Assembly: GCA_965248255.1 (NCBI GenBank)
Contig: CBDFIW010000002.1
Location: 992,001-1,056,000, forward strand
From: JAKZVK01 sp965248255
GTDB taxonomy: Bacteria > Acidobacteriota > Terriglobia > Bryobacterales > UBA6623
Length of the DNA: 64,000 nucleotides
Reading direction: 5' to 3'
Each line of letters opens with the position of its first letter. The first letter of the stretch is position 1. The position numbers and the translations under genes are program-made. Positions 1 through 8,532 of the stretch are shown one piece after another. The notes beneath the pieces are model-generated. The model had not been told where the DNA came from. It did not search any database and was given only the letters and a program-made list of their open reading frames with translations.

Positions 1-1
1 G

Positions 2-934
2 GCCCGGACCACTCTCGGCCTGATCGCAGTTGTCTGCCTAGCCCTATCGGGCGCATCGAATCAGTCGGTCGAGCTCGTCAACCGGATGAAGAAGCTCGCG
101 TTTGCGCAGGATGTCCCCAACGCCCACAAGACGCTCGAGCAGGCACGATCGTCACAGCACGAGTTGACGGCCGACTGGCTTTTGGCCGTGTCATGGCTGT
201 GCCGTGGGGCGAGCTTCGCCAAACAATGGGACCTGGCGGAGAAGTATGCCCAAGAAGCGTTCGACGGCAGCCTCGAGTTGCTAAAAACGCGTGACCTTGA
301 CGCAGACGAGAATCTCCCCCTGGCGGTGGGAGCGGCGATCGAGGTCCTCAGCCACACCTACAACGCACGTGGACAGAGGGGCGAAGCGGTCGCGTTCCTC
401 CAGGAGCAGCGGGCGCGGTATGAGGGCACTTCGATCGAGACGCGGATCCAGAAAAACGTCAACTTGCTGAGCCTTGAAGGCAAGCCCATGCCAATGCTCT
501 CCGCCGAGGCGCACCTGGGCTCGAAGCGGTCGTCTGCCGAAGCACTGAAGGGCAACGTCACGCTGTTCTACTTCTGGGCGCACTGGTGCGGCGACTGCAA
601 GGAGCAGGAGCCGATTCTAGAAATACTCCATGAGAAGTATGGCCCGCGCGGTTTCTCGGTCGTGGGACCGACCCGGCTCTACGGCTACATTGCGCGTGGT
701 GAGGATGCCACTCCCGAGGAGGAGATGCGATACCTGCGCGGGGCTTATCAGCGCAAGCAGCCCGTGCCCTCGTGGATGACGGCTCCAGTGAGCAGCGAGA
801 ACTTCGTCCAGCTCGGCGTGAGTACGACGCCGACGCTCGTGCTCGTCGACCGAGAGGGTGTTGTTCGCCTCTATCACCCGGGCAACATGAGTTACAACGA
901 CCTGGCGGCGCGGATTGAGAAGCTGTTGGGTTAG
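2..934 (+). CDS. TlpA/ResA-like exported thioredoxin-fold protein, 5' end outside window
   Basis: Thioredoxin-like protein, probably acting outside the cytoplasm as a disulfide reductant or redox carrier. The frame is already open at base 2, and the residues before the first in-frame ATG (86) include a hydrophobic stretch (GLIAVVCLALSG) like a signal peptide, so the true start lies upstream and ATG 86 is internal. About 130 mostly helical residues precede a thioredoxin fold with FYFWAHWCGDCKEQ (Cys codons at 587-589 and 596-598) and a later STTPTLVLVDREG containing the usual cis-proline. The CxxC is CGDC instead of CGPC, which is seen in TlpA relatives. It ends with TAG. The Cys-rich lipoprotein 41 bp downstream on the same strand may be co-transcribed and a partner; that is inference. 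Confidence 0.85.
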   Translation, partial: ARTTLGLIAVVCLALSGASNQSVELVNRMKKLAFAQDVPNAHKTLEQARSSQHELTADWLLAVSWLCRGASFAKQWDLAEKYAQEAFDGSLELLKTRDLDADENLPLAVGAAIEVLSHTYNARGQRGEAVAFLQEQRARYEGTSIETRIQKNVNLLSLEGKPMPMLSAEAHLGSKRSSAEALKGNVTLFYFWAHWCGDCKEQEPILEILHEKYGPRGFSVVGPTRLYGYIARGEDATPEEEMRYLRGAYQRKQPVPSWMTAPVSSENFVQLGVSTTPTLVLVDREGVVRLYHPGNMSYNDLAARIEKLLG

Positions 935-975
935 AGCGCGCCGGCGACCCCAGCAATAAGGAAAAGGATGGTTAC

Positions 976-1434
976 GTGACCCGGAAACAGTTTCTTAACG
1001 CCCGCCGCATCGTGATTCTCATCGTCTGCACCCTTGCTTCGACCGGCTGCGCTGCAGGGGAGATCATTTTCAGCGACGTCCAAGGCCAGAGCCGGCAGTT
1101 CATGGAATGGGAGCGCAAGATCCATCTGACACCGGCGCAAGAAGCCGTCAAGAAAGAGGCCCTGGGCGCCATGCCGGCGCCCTGTTGCAGCGACAATAGC
1201 GCCTACACCTGCTGCTGCCCGTGTAACCTCTCCCGCACGATCTGGGGGCTCGCGAACTATCTCATCGCAGAGCAGGGAGCAGGCGCGAAAGAAGTCCAAA
1301 CCAAGACGTCCGAGTGGATCGCCTTTGTGAACCCTGAAGGGTTCAGCGGAAACAGCTGCTACCGGGGCGGCTGCCCCCGTCCGTTCAAGAACAACGGCTG
1401 CGGGGGGATGAAGGCGAACCAAGTCAACTTCTAG
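976..1434 (+). CDS. Cysteine-rich lipoprotein (PCYCGC-like), function unknown
   Basis: Small exported protein of 152 residues with a GTG start preceded by AAGGA about 7 bases upstream. The N-terminus has basic residues, a hydrophobic core (IVILIVCTLAS) and a lipobox-like STGC, so a lipid-anchored mature protein beginning at that Cys is likely. The middle holds a dense cluster, APCCSDNSAYTCCCPCNLSR, and the C-terminus has SCYRGGCPRPFKNNGCGG. This resembles the cysteine pattern of small PCYCGC-motif lipoproteins, but I cannot confirm family membership. Twelve or so cysteines in about 130 mature residues suggest metal or heme handling, or a disulfide-rich fold. It follows the TlpA-like gene, which would fit a redox pair. 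No catalytic motif is recognised. Confidence 0.7.
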   Translation: MTRKQFLNARRIVILIVCTLASTGCAAGEIIFSDVQGQSRQFMEWERKIHLTPAQEAVKKEALGAMPAPCCSDNSAYTCCCPCNLSRTIWGLANYLIAEQGAGAKEVQTKTSEWIAFVNPEGFSGNSCYRGGCPRPFKNNGCGGMKANQVNF

Positions 1435-1447
1435 GTTAGTAGAAGCA

Positions 1448-1469
1448 GGGCGGACACAGTGGTCCGCCC
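1448..1469. repeat. Hairpin repeat (GGGCGGAC...GTCCGCCC) between convergent genes
   Basis: A perfect 8-bp inverted repeat, GGGCGGAC / GTCCGCCC, with a 6-base loop (acagtg), followed by CTACA. It lies between two convergent genes and could act as a bidirectional terminator, though there is no T run. A sister copy at 43170-43196 has a different but still paired stem followed by the same CTACA tail. Confidence 0.6.
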
Positions 1470-1484
1470 CTACATCTGTGTGCT

Positions 1485-3038
1485 TTACGCGGCTCGGCGG
1501 ATCGACGGCGCGGGTTCCACTTCGACGGCGGGCATCGCGGGGCGCTTCATCAATTTCATCGCCGCCTGACCCAGCAAAGTGGCCAACTTGCGCTTCGTGC
1601 CCCTGACGGCGCTGTCGGCGGACAGGCCATAGCGTTTGTACCGCGTGAGCAGGCCCCGGCACACGATGAAGTAGGCCAGGAATCGGCGCCAGTCCCCGAG
1701 TAGACCGAAGCGCTTCGACCGCTTGAGCACCGACGCGATGCTGTAGAAGTTACTCCAGGCGGCCTCGACCTTTTCGAGCAGCTTCTCTTCGCTGAGGTTG
1801 GGGTGGTGATAGAGGATGCGAGGGTGATCCGGATCGAGCCAGTAATCGTAGTCTTCTTTGACCATCTTCAGCGGCGCGCGTCCACGGCGCATCATGTGGA
1901 AGTCGACGGTGCCGGGCAGCGGCGTCAGGGGAATGAATTGGGCCATCGCGATGCCGCAGTCACGGGCGAAATCAATCGTGTAGTCGAGTGATTTCTCGGT
2001 GTCACTCGAGATCCCGAAGATAAAGGCCCCCATGATGTAGGGGAAGCCCTGGGTGCGGACCTGCTCGAGTTTCTCCGCCAGTAGATCGCCGGTGAAATTG
2101 AACGTCTTGTTCGTCGCCTTGAGCCCTTCGGGGGTGACGGTCTCAATACCGATCAGCGCGCCTTGGACGTGGGCTTTTCTCATCGCCGCCAGGTACTCGG
2201 GATCGTCGGCCACCTCCATCGTGATCTGGGTGCAGAAGAACATGTCCTCGGGCACTTCGTCGGCGAGCTGGCGGAGTAGTTCAAAACGGTTCTCTAGGCC
2301 GGCTTCGAGTATTTTCTTCTGCTCGGCGTCGCGGGCGTTGGCGATGTCCTCGCGGTTGTAGGGGTAGAAGTTGTCGTCGGCGAACATCACCAGCCGGAAA
2401 CCGGCGCGATAGAGCGCGTGCACCTCCTGCAGGATGGCATCGTTGGCGCGCACGCGCGGCACACGCCCATCCTGGACCCACACCGAGCAGAAGGAACACT
2501 GCTTGGGGCAGCCGCGAACCGTCTGGATCGAACCCACCAGGTAGCGTTCGGTCTTCAGAAGGTCCCAGCGCGCCGGGGTGAAATAGTCGGGCTCCACCTG
2601 CCCGCCTCGATACACTTTTTCGAGCTTGCCGTCGGCGTAGTCATCAAGGACTTGGGTCCAGACAACTTCGGCGTCGCCGGTCACGGCCGCATCCCCGTGC
2701 TTGAGAGTCTCCTCGGGAAAGATGGACGGGTGCGGACCGCCGAAAATCACGGTCGCGCCCTTCTTCTTTGCCTCGCGAGCCAGGGCGTAGCCGTGAATCG
2801 CATTGAACGTGTGGATGCTGATGCCGAGAAGGTCGCCGGGCCGGACCTCGTCGATCGGAAACGGCTCGATCGCTTGGTCGACCAGGCGTACGCCCTCGAG
2901 ATAGTCGCTTTGGGGCGTGCACGCTGCCATCACCGGCAAGGCTCGCGGGGTGATGAACGAGAAGTTGATTCGCTCGGCGGCAGGGGCCGGGTTGACGATG
3001 AAGAGTTGGAAGTCTTTCCGGGTATGCAAATGGGCCAT
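1485..3038 (-). CDS. B12-binding-domain radical SAM protein
   Basis: Radical S-adenosylmethionine enzyme with an N-terminal cobalamin-binding-type domain. The ATG at 3038 is chosen because GGGAGG lies 9 bases upstream; the longer frame to 3128 adds 30 residues of low-complexity basic sequence. Residues ~40-160 are the B12-like Rossmann region (GISIHTFNA, then VIFGGPHPSIFPEE). The iron-sulfur cluster motif is GCPKQCSFCSVW, with Cys at about 177, 181 and 184. Downstream are ALIGIETVTPEG and LTPLPGTVDFHMM, usual in this superfamily. The C-terminal ~130 residues are typical of such enzymes. The substrate cannot be deduced: relatives include hopanoid and other lipid or natural-product methylases. 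No biosynthetic partner lies next to it. About 517 residues. Confidence 0.88.
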   Translation of the reverse strand: MAHLHTRKDFQLFIVNPAPAAERINFSFITPRALPVMAACTPQSDYLEGVRLVDQAIEPFPIDEVRPGDLLGISIHTFNAIHGYALAREAKKKGATVIFGGPHPSIFPEETLKHGDAAVTGDAEVVWTQVLDDYADGKLEKVYRGGQVEPDYFTPARWDLLKTERYLVGSIQTVRGCPKQCSFCSVWVQDGRVPRVRANDAILQEVHALYRAGFRLVMFADDNFYPYNREDIANARDAEQKKILEAGLENRFELLRQLADEVPEDMFFCTQITMEVADDPEYLAAMRKAHVQGALIGIETVTPEGLKATNKTFNFTGDLLAEKLEQVRTQGFPYIMGAFIFGISSDTEKSLDYTIDFARDCGIAMAQFIPLTPLPGTVDFHMMRRGRAPLKMVKEDYDYWLDPDHPRILYHHPNLSEEKLLEKVEAAWSNFYSIASVLKRSKRFGLLGDWRRFLAYFIVCRGLLTRYKRYGLSADSAVRGTKRKLATLLGQAAMKLMKRPAMPAVEVEPAPSIRRAA

Positions 3039-3316
3039 GAACGAGGGCCTCCCGTTTCTCTGCTCTGAGGCAAGCCGCCGGGTGACACACCAGAACGGAA
3101 TGTACCGCCGGTGGTCGCGCCGGTTCACACGGCGACCCGAGGGAATGTCTGACTATAGCGCATCTAAGCGGCTGCCGTAACGGTTGTCTCCCGCGTACAA
3201 GTGGGATCGGCGTCCATCGGCAAGCCTCCCGGCCGGTTAGTACGCCGAGATCGTGTTCCCTGCGGTCCCGATCGAAGGATGGTCTCGGCCTCAGTTCACT
3301 AGGATGAGGAAGGACC

Positions 3317-3847
3317 ATGCCCATCAAGCGGCGTAGACCACGAAGGAGGTTTGCTGTCCCGCGCCTGTGGCTGACCCTGGCGGCGCTCGAAACAGGCATC
3401 GTTGCAGGATTGGTCACCGTGCTCTACCTGATGGCCGAAGGCTGGCTGCGGGGCGAGGGGCCTTGGCGGTTCCTCAATATCGTCGCAGCCGCCCTGCATC
3501 CGCAGGCGGCGTTCAGCGCGCGTTTCTCGATGGGCACACTGACCGGGTTGGCGCTCTATCTGCTGGTGGCCGGAGTGATGGGGATACTGTTTGGTTTGCT
3601 GCTGGTGAGATACCTGTCACACCCGATCCGCTCGCATTGGATCGGCCTGTTGCTGGGCGTGCTCTGGTTCTTCGTGGCGTTCCGCTATTTTTGGCCGCGC
3701 GTCAATCCGGCCGTCGTGACGTACCAGTCGCTTCCGGCAGCCTTTCTGAGCCATATGGTCTTCGGATTCTGCATGGGCTTGTATCCGCGGTTCGTGGCCC
3801 GGTTGGGGATGAGCCGCGCGCCGACTCGGCCGTCGCCGTTTCTCTAG
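3317..3847 (+). CDS. Integral membrane protein, unknown function
   Basis: A 176-residue protein with a basic N-terminus (MPIKRRRPRRR) and about four hydrophobic segments: residues ~18-40, ~73-98, ~108-125 and ~137-157. The start is supported by AGGAAGGA a few bases before ATG 3317. No enzymatic motif is visible. It is isolated: the gene upstream is on the other strand and the downstream gene is convergent. The ~180-bp repeat copy A begins 10 bp after its stop codon. Confidence 0.7.
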   Translation: MPIKRRRPRRRFAVPRLWLTLAALETGIVAGLVTVLYLMAEGWLRGEGPWRFLNIVAAALHPQAAFSARFSMGTLTGLALYLLVAGVMGILFGLLLVRYLSHPIRSHWIGLLLGVLWFFVAFRYFWPRVNPAVVTYQSLPAAFLSHMVFGFCMGLYPRFVARLGMSRAPTRPSPFL

Positions 3848-3856
3848 GCCGATGCT

Positions 3857-4035
3857 CTAGCCTGTCTTCTCACCACGTCGCAAGGCGAAGTGCGTGAGAA
3901 GGCCGTCAGGACGAGGCGCGAGCAGCTTGGCGCCCCCGTCTTTGTCGGATTGGGCGTATTTGACGGTACCGGGAGCACGACAAGCAAGCGCAACAAAGTC
4001 ACCGCGGTCTTATCGCGTGCTTCGTCCGTTAGGTG
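3857..4035. repeat. ~180-bp dispersed element, copy A
   Basis: This stretch matches 53477-53656 in inverted orientation over about 180 bp, with long identical blocks such as the one around GCGCCTCGTCCTGACGGC (read on the minus strand here). One end is a hairpin: CTTCTCAC at 3865-3872 pairs with GTGAGAAG at 3894-3901, with partly paired inner arms. Read on the plus strand both copies keep one open frame of about 55 codons sharing GEVREKAVRTRRE, but there is no start codon or ribosome site. It lies between convergent genes. Confidence 0.8.
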
Positions 4036-4076
4036 TTGAGAATGCGGGCCAGCCCGGCGACCGCCGGTCCCCGTCC

Positions 4077-5024
4077 CTAGAGTCCTTTCGCGGCCCTAAC
4101 CTTGCGGGCGACTTCCGCCACCGGCCGGTGCTCGCCGTCGATCTCGTAGTTGAGCTTTTGCATTTCTTGCTCGGTTAACAGCCCGCCCAACTCGTGGATG
4201 ACGGCCGCAAGCTCGGGGTGCTTCTCGAGGGTAGCGGTTCGGACCAGCGGCGCGGCGTCGTAGGGAGGGAAGTAGCGGCGGTCGTCCTCGAGCACACGAA
4301 GGTTCAATGCCGGGATGAGGCCGTCGGTCGAGCTTCCCACGGCAAGATCGATTTCACCGTCCTGCAAGGCGCGGTAGATCAGGCCGAGATCAACGGTCTT
4401 GGGCTCCTGTTTGAACTTCATCCGGTAAGCTTTGATGAAGCCCTGATAGCCGTCTTGGCGCTCGGCGAACTCGAAGCTGAACCCGATGATACGCTCAGGG
4501 GCAACACGGGAGAAGTCGGAGATGGTGCGCAGGCCGTCGCGCTCGGCGTCTTCACCGCGCACGACCATGGCATAGGTGTTGTTGAACCCGAAGGGCTTCA
4601 TCCATCGGATACGGAACTCCTGCTCGTAAGTTCTGGCCACCTCCTCAAACACGGCCGCGGGATCCTGCATCACCGGCTTGCGGAGGATTGCGGTGAGGGC
4701 CGTACCCGTGTAGTCGGGGTAGATGTCGAGGTCCCCCGACAGCATCGCCTCATGGCAGATGAAGGTACCGCCCAAGCTCAAGCGGCGTTCGACTTTGAGA
4801 TCCGTGCGCGCCTCGATGTGCTGGGCCAACAGTTCGCCCAGCAGGACGTTCTCGCTGAAGTTTTTCGAGCCGATGACGATGTCGGCGCCGCTCGAACAGC
4901 CGGCCAGCGTGAGGAGGATTAAGGTGATGGCGGAGATCCGCAGAGATTCAATGCCGCCGTGCAACCGAGTGATCGAGTGTATAGGGCCTCGCCGCGCGTA
5001 GCGGCGGGCGGCTTGTGCGATCAC
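4077..5024 (-). CDS. Glycine betaine/choline-type ABC transporter substrate-binding lipoprotein (OpuAC/ProX family)
   Basis: Extracytoplasmic solute receptor for quaternary amines such as glycine betaine or choline. Diagnostic stretches are DIVIGSKNFSENVLLGELL near the mature N-terminus and DLDIYPDYTGTALTAIL, both classic for the OpuAC/OsmF family. The signal ends in a lipobox (LLTLAGC), so the mature protein should be a lipoprotein. The GTG at 5024 overlaps the stop of the upstream gene (GTGA), which favours translational coupling; it puts an unusual 26 residues before the hydrophobic core, so an internal start is possible. No permease or ATPase gene is adjacent, so the receptor is orphaned here and must share a transporter encoded elsewhere or act otherwise. 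Confidence 0.87.
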   Translation of the reverse strand: MIAQAARRYARRGPIHSITRLHGGIESLRISAITLILLTLAGCSSGADIVIGSKNFSENVLLGELLAQHIEARTDLKVERRLSLGGTFICHEAMLSGDLDIYPDYTGTALTAILRKPVMQDPAAVFEEVARTYEQEFRIRWMKPFGFNNTYAMVVRGEDAERDGLRTISDFSRVAPERIIGFSFEFAERQDGYQGFIKAYRMKFKQEPKTVDLGLIYRALQDGEIDLAVGSSTDGLIPALNLRVLEDDRRYFPPYDAAPLVRTATLEKHPELAAVIHELGGLLTEQEMQKLNYEIDGEHRPVAEVARKVRAAKGL

Positions 5025-6277
5025 CAGTCCACCACCGAGTTGTCTTCAGAGAGGTACGTTTCGGGGTTGCGCCAGTCGTGGTCGATCTTGTCGGCCAAGG
5101 CGTTCTCGTCGAGTTCGATGCCCAGGCCGGGCTTGGTGGGTAACTCGACGTAGCCGTCTTTGAACACGAGCGGCTGCTTGAGATAGCCCTCGCCCAGCGA
5201 GCGATACTCCTGGCACATGAAGTTCGGGATCGTGGCGTCCAGTTGAACGCAGGCGGCGGTGGCAATCGGTCCCAGCGGATTATGCGGGGCAATCGCGGCA
5301 TAGTAGGCCTCGGCCATGCCGGCGATCAAGCGCGTTTCGAGAATACCGCCGGCGTGGCACAGGTCAGGCTGCAGAATGGACGCGGCACCCTTCTCGAGTA
5401 CTTCCCGAAAACCCCACTTCGTAAACACTCTCTCGCCCGTGGCAATTGGTAAATGTGTGCCGTGGGCGATCTCTGCCATGATGTCGTGGTTCTGGCAGTT
5501 GATTGGTTCCTCGATGAACATCGGCTGGTAGGGCTCGAGCGCCTTGATCAGCAGCTTGGCCGTTTGCGGACTGATCTTGCCGTGGAAGTCGATGCCGATA
5601 TCGACCTCCGGTCCGGCGGCGTCACGCAGGGCCCCGAAGTTCTCGGCGACACGATCGACAAAGGCCTTGTTTTCAACGATCCTGGGACGCCGCGTCCCCG
5701 CCACACCGACCTTGAAGGCTGTGAATCCCTCACGAATGAAGCCGCGAACCGTGTCGGGATTGGCACCGCCCTTATAGAGCCGCACCCGGTCGCGTGTCGG
5801 ACCTCCCAGCAGCTGATAAACCGGGACACCGATCGCCTGGCCGGTAATGTCTCACATTGCTTGCTCCACTCCACTCAAGGCGCTGGTCAGCAGTGGTCCG
5901 CCGCGGTAGAAGGCATGGCGGTACAACGCCTGCCAGTGGTGGGCGACCCGCCGTGGGTCCTGTCCCACGAGGTAGGGCTCCATCTCCGACACAGCTTCGG
6001 CGCAGGTCTTGGCTCGCCCTTCGAGAATCGGCTCGCCGAGCCCCACCAGGCCGGCGTTGGTGTACATCTTCAGAAACAGCCAGCGGGGCTTGACCAGGAA
6101 GGTTTCGAGCTTGGTGATTTGCAGCTTGTCGTTGGGTGAAACCGCCGCCTGTGAGGCCGCCGCGTTGACCGCGCTCTGCGCGCCCGCGGCCAGAGAGCCG
6201 ACACCCAAGGCCGTGGCCGTGCCTTGCAGCAGGGAACGCCGGCGGATGGGATTCGCCTCTTCGCTTTTGTCGCTCAT
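5021..6277 (-). pseudogene. Tat-exported mandelate racemase/galactonate dehydratase-like enolase-superfamily enzyme, interrupted by one in-frame TGA
   Basis: Two fragments in the same frame (6277-5855 and 5851-5021) join through a single TGA at 5852-5854. Repaired length is about 418 residues. The codon falls in EQAM-stop-DITGQAIG, where the family has a conserved Trp, so a G-to-A change from TGG explains it. The N-terminus RRRSLLQG with a following Ala-rich hydrophobic stretch is a Tat signal, unusual for this mostly cytoplasmic family. Later motifs are FKVGVAG, DIGIDFHGK, FIEEPIN, TGERVF and APHNPLGP, closest to galactonate dehydratase-like acid-sugar dehydratases. TGA ends other genes here (for example at 9336), so it is not a sense codon. 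Either the gene is dead or the base is an error. Its stop overlaps the start of the next gene. Confidence 0.85.
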
Positions 6278-6357
6278 GGTCTTCCTCCCACCCTCTTCTG
6301 GCCCCTATGGCGGAGCCCCTACTGTAGCATCGGAAATCGACGCCCCGGACGGTGCGC

Positions 6358-7023
6358 TTACCCAGCGGCGCTGCACGCTTCGACCAGTGCCTCGTTGCGC
6401 TCGAGCCAGTTTTTCGTGTGACCCCGCAGCAGCGGGTCGACTGCGAGCCGCGCGAGATCACGGACGGTATCAACGTCGTACCAGGGCGGCAAGCGTAGCG
6501 ATCGCAGACCGACGCGGAGAAAGGCAGCTTCAGTCTGAATCAAGGTTTCCCTGCTCGACCAAGCGATGTCTTCGAACATGTCCGCGCGAGGCCGGTGGCA
6601 GCCCACCGCATAGTATCCGCCGTCTTCAGCCGGACCCAGAACCGCATCCGTCTCGTGCAGTACCTCGAAACCCCGCTCGATGTGCTCGGTGGGCAGGGTC
6701 GGACTGTCGCTGCCTACGATCACGATTCGATCGTTACCCCGCTGGTGCAGTTCCTCAAAACAGTGGAACATCTTCTCGCCTAAGTCACGCCCCCGTTGAA
6801 GGCGCACCCGCTCGGCACCGGCGAACTCGACAAAGCCCGGCCACTCCACGTCGGAATAGAGACGAATCGCCACGGCCTCGATGGACTGCACGTTCTCCCA
6901 GCTGTCTCTTACCAAAGCGTGCTGTAGCTCGGCCGACTGTTGCGGAGAGAGAATGGGCTGCAGCCGAGTCTTGACGCGACCGGGAATAGGGGCCTTGGCA
7001 AAGAGCGCAAGAGCGTCGGACAT
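6358..7023 (-). CDS. TIGR04282/DUF2064 family glycosyltransferase-like protein
   Basis: A GT-A-fold protein of about 221 residues. Recognisable parts are LALFAKAPIPGRVKTRLQP at the N-terminus (nucleotide-sugar binding in cofC/GT-A relatives), VGSDSPTLP (metal-binding DxD-like strand) and GPAEDGGYYAVG. These are the signature of the TIGR04282 family, whose substrate is not established. The start is placed at ATG 7023 on homology (MSDALALFAKAP); a longer frame to 7116 adds 31 poorly structured residues, and neither has a convincing ribosome site. It is followed on the same strand, 80 bp on, by the broken enolase-superfamily gene. Confidence 0.83.
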   Translation of the reverse strand: MSDALALFAKAPIPGRVKTRLQPILSPQQSAELQHALVRDSWENVQSIEAVAIRLYSDVEWPGFVEFAGAERVRLQRGRDLGEKMFHCFEELHQRGNDRIVIVGSDSPTLPTEHIERGFEVLHETDAVLGPAEDGGYYAVGCHRPRADMFEDIAWSSRETLIQTEAAFLRVGLRSLRLPPWYDVDTVRDLARLAVDPLLRGHTKNWLERNEALVEACSAAG

Positions 7024-7230
7024 GGATGGCGGCGGTGCAGTCGCACCGAGCCGTATCGTGTGATCGCCGTCCAGGCTTGCTGGTCGAGATGGGCAGACGA
7101 CATTAGGCCGTTGCACAACGCGGCCTTGCGCTCAGCTCGATCGCCGGCCAGCCAGGAAATCCGGTGATCGGCAAATACGCTAGAATAGCGGCAAGCACTA
7201 GCTAGCTTACCCTAGAGGAGATACCCAGGC

Positions 7231-7560
7231 ATGCTTCGTTGGAACGTTCTTGTTGCCGTCACTTCAGTCTTTCTGCTGGCCGGCCTCGCGACCGCTGAGG
7301 AGTGCAAGGGTAACGCGGAAGAAGGTAAGGCGTTATTCGAGACCAAATGTGGCATTTGCCACAACACCGACAGCAAGGACAAGAAGATCGGCCCCGGGCT
7401 GCAGGGCATCAAGGACGGCAAGCTGCCCAGTGGGAAAGATGCCACTTACGAGGTCATCCTCGAGAACCTCAACAAGGGTGGTGGCGGCATGCCGGCCTTT
7501 GAGAAGCTGATCAGCGACGAAGAGAAGTGCAACGTCATCGCGTATGTAAAGACGTTGTAG
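7231..7560 (+). CDS. Small class I cytochrome c, exported
   Basis: Monoheme electron carrier of 109 residues. A signal peptide (residues 1-22, ending ATAEE) is followed by the heme site CGICH at residues 40-44, GPGLQGI, and a GGGGMPAF segment whose Met87 is the likely distal ligand. The C-terminal helix (EKCNVIAYVKTL) is typical of the fold. GAGGAG lies about 10 bases before the ATG. A TAGAAT hexamer at 7181-7186 could be a -10 element, but no clear -35 is seen. Residue spacing matches small soluble cytochromes of the c550/c555 kind. Partners are not identifiable from the neighbours. Confidence 0.92.
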   Translation: MLRWNVLVAVTSVFLLAGLATAEECKGNAEEGKALFETKCGICHNTDSKDKKIGPGLQGIKDGKLPSGKDATYEVILENLNKGGGGMPAFEKLISDEEKCNVIAYVKTL

Positions 7561-7773
7561 TTTCGCTTGGCACCCCCTCAAGCCTTCTCAGATCCGGTTG
7601 ATACCAGGGCGATTCTTGCCCTCTTGGGGCCCAGCGATCGCTGATGTCTTGGCCACTGAATCGCTGGACTGCCTCACCGGAACGCTTGGATCGAGACGAA
7701 TGCTCGACTCCGGATGTGGCTCCATCGAGAACGGCTGTCGTGATCTGTGTGGGTCTGATACAAAAGACAGAGC

Positions 7774-8439
7774 ATGCGAACGCTTCTTTGCTTCCTGTTC
7801 TGCTCGACTCTCCTCTCGACCGGTGAGTCCGGTTGGCACGTCGACTTCGAGAAAGGCGGGCTGGAGAGTTGGCACGTCCCACTCCCCGCCGACTGGGAAC
7901 TCGCGGTCGAGGACGGCAATCACTTCCTCCGACTCGCCGAGGAAGGCCCCATCGGCGACCCGCGCCGGCCAGTGAAGTTCGCCCTCTGGGAGCCTGGTTG
8001 TGTGAGCGATTTCCAGGCACAGGTCAAGATGCGCCGCGGCGGCAAGAGCCTGCTGGTCGCCTTCGGTTTCCAAGACCGCGGTCATTTCTACTACGCCCAC
8101 GTCTCGCGCGACGACGGCGACTCCCGCGTGCACAACGGCGTCTTCAAAGTCAGCGGCGGCAAGCGTTATCGTATCGGAGGTATGGGTGCGAAGCCCGTAC
8201 TGCCGACGACCGACTGGCGTACGGTCAGAGTCGCTCGCAAGACTGGACCGGGTAGCATCCACGTCTATATCAACGGCGAGGACCAGGCTCGCTTCCACGT
8301 TGTGGACACGTCTTTTTCCTACGGTTGGGTGGGCGTAGGCTCGTTCGACGAAACCGGTGACTTCGACGATTTCCAGCTACGCGGCACGCCGAGCCGCAAG
8401 TGCGATCCCTCTTCGATCAGTCCCCTCGATAGCGGGTAG
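7774..8439 (+). CDS. Exported concanavalin A-like (LamG/3-keto-disaccharide hydrolase-like) protein
   Basis: A 221-residue protein with a short signal peptide (LLCFLFCSTLLSTGESG) and a single jelly-roll-like domain. The pattern of the mature region (VDFEKGGLESWHVP, FQAQVKMRRGGKSLLVAFGFQD, GPGSIHVYINGEDQARF, SYGWVGVGSFDETGDFDDFQLRG) matches family-16-like or LamG-type carbohydrate-binding folds common in sugar-degrading environmental bacteria. No catalytic residues can be assigned, so binding or hydrolysis of a glycan is only a guess. It stands alone between the cytochrome gene and the HAD gene. Confidence 0.7.
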   Translation: MRTLLCFLFCSTLLSTGESGWHVDFEKGGLESWHVPLPADWELAVEDGNHFLRLAEEGPIGDPRRPVKFALWEPGCVSDFQAQVKMRRGGKSLLVAFGFQDRGHFYYAHVSRDDGDSRVHNGVFKVSGGKRYRIGGMGAKPVLPTTDWRTVRVARKTGPGSIHVYINGEDQARFHVVDTSFSYGWVGVGSFDETGDFDDFQLRGTPSRKCDPSSISPLDSG

Positions 8440-8532
8440 GAGCCGCCGGCGCCTCGGCCTCGCCGTTCCTGGAAGGGGCCGTCGCCGGCGCGGATAACGC
8501 TACGCCCCTACCTGCTCTAGGTTAAGCAAGCA

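Noticed and set aside
3894..4178. Short gene in the ~180-bp element, copy A (and 53464-53808 in copy B)
   Set aside because: The frames are open and similar, but they lack ribosome sites and plausible starts, and the differences between copies often change the amino acid. Kept as a repeat only.
5852..5854. TGA as selenocysteine or as a reassigned Trp codon
   Set aside because: The position is Trp, not Cys or Sec, in the family; TGA ends many genes here (for example 9336, 50498, 58210), and no SECIS-like structure was noted.
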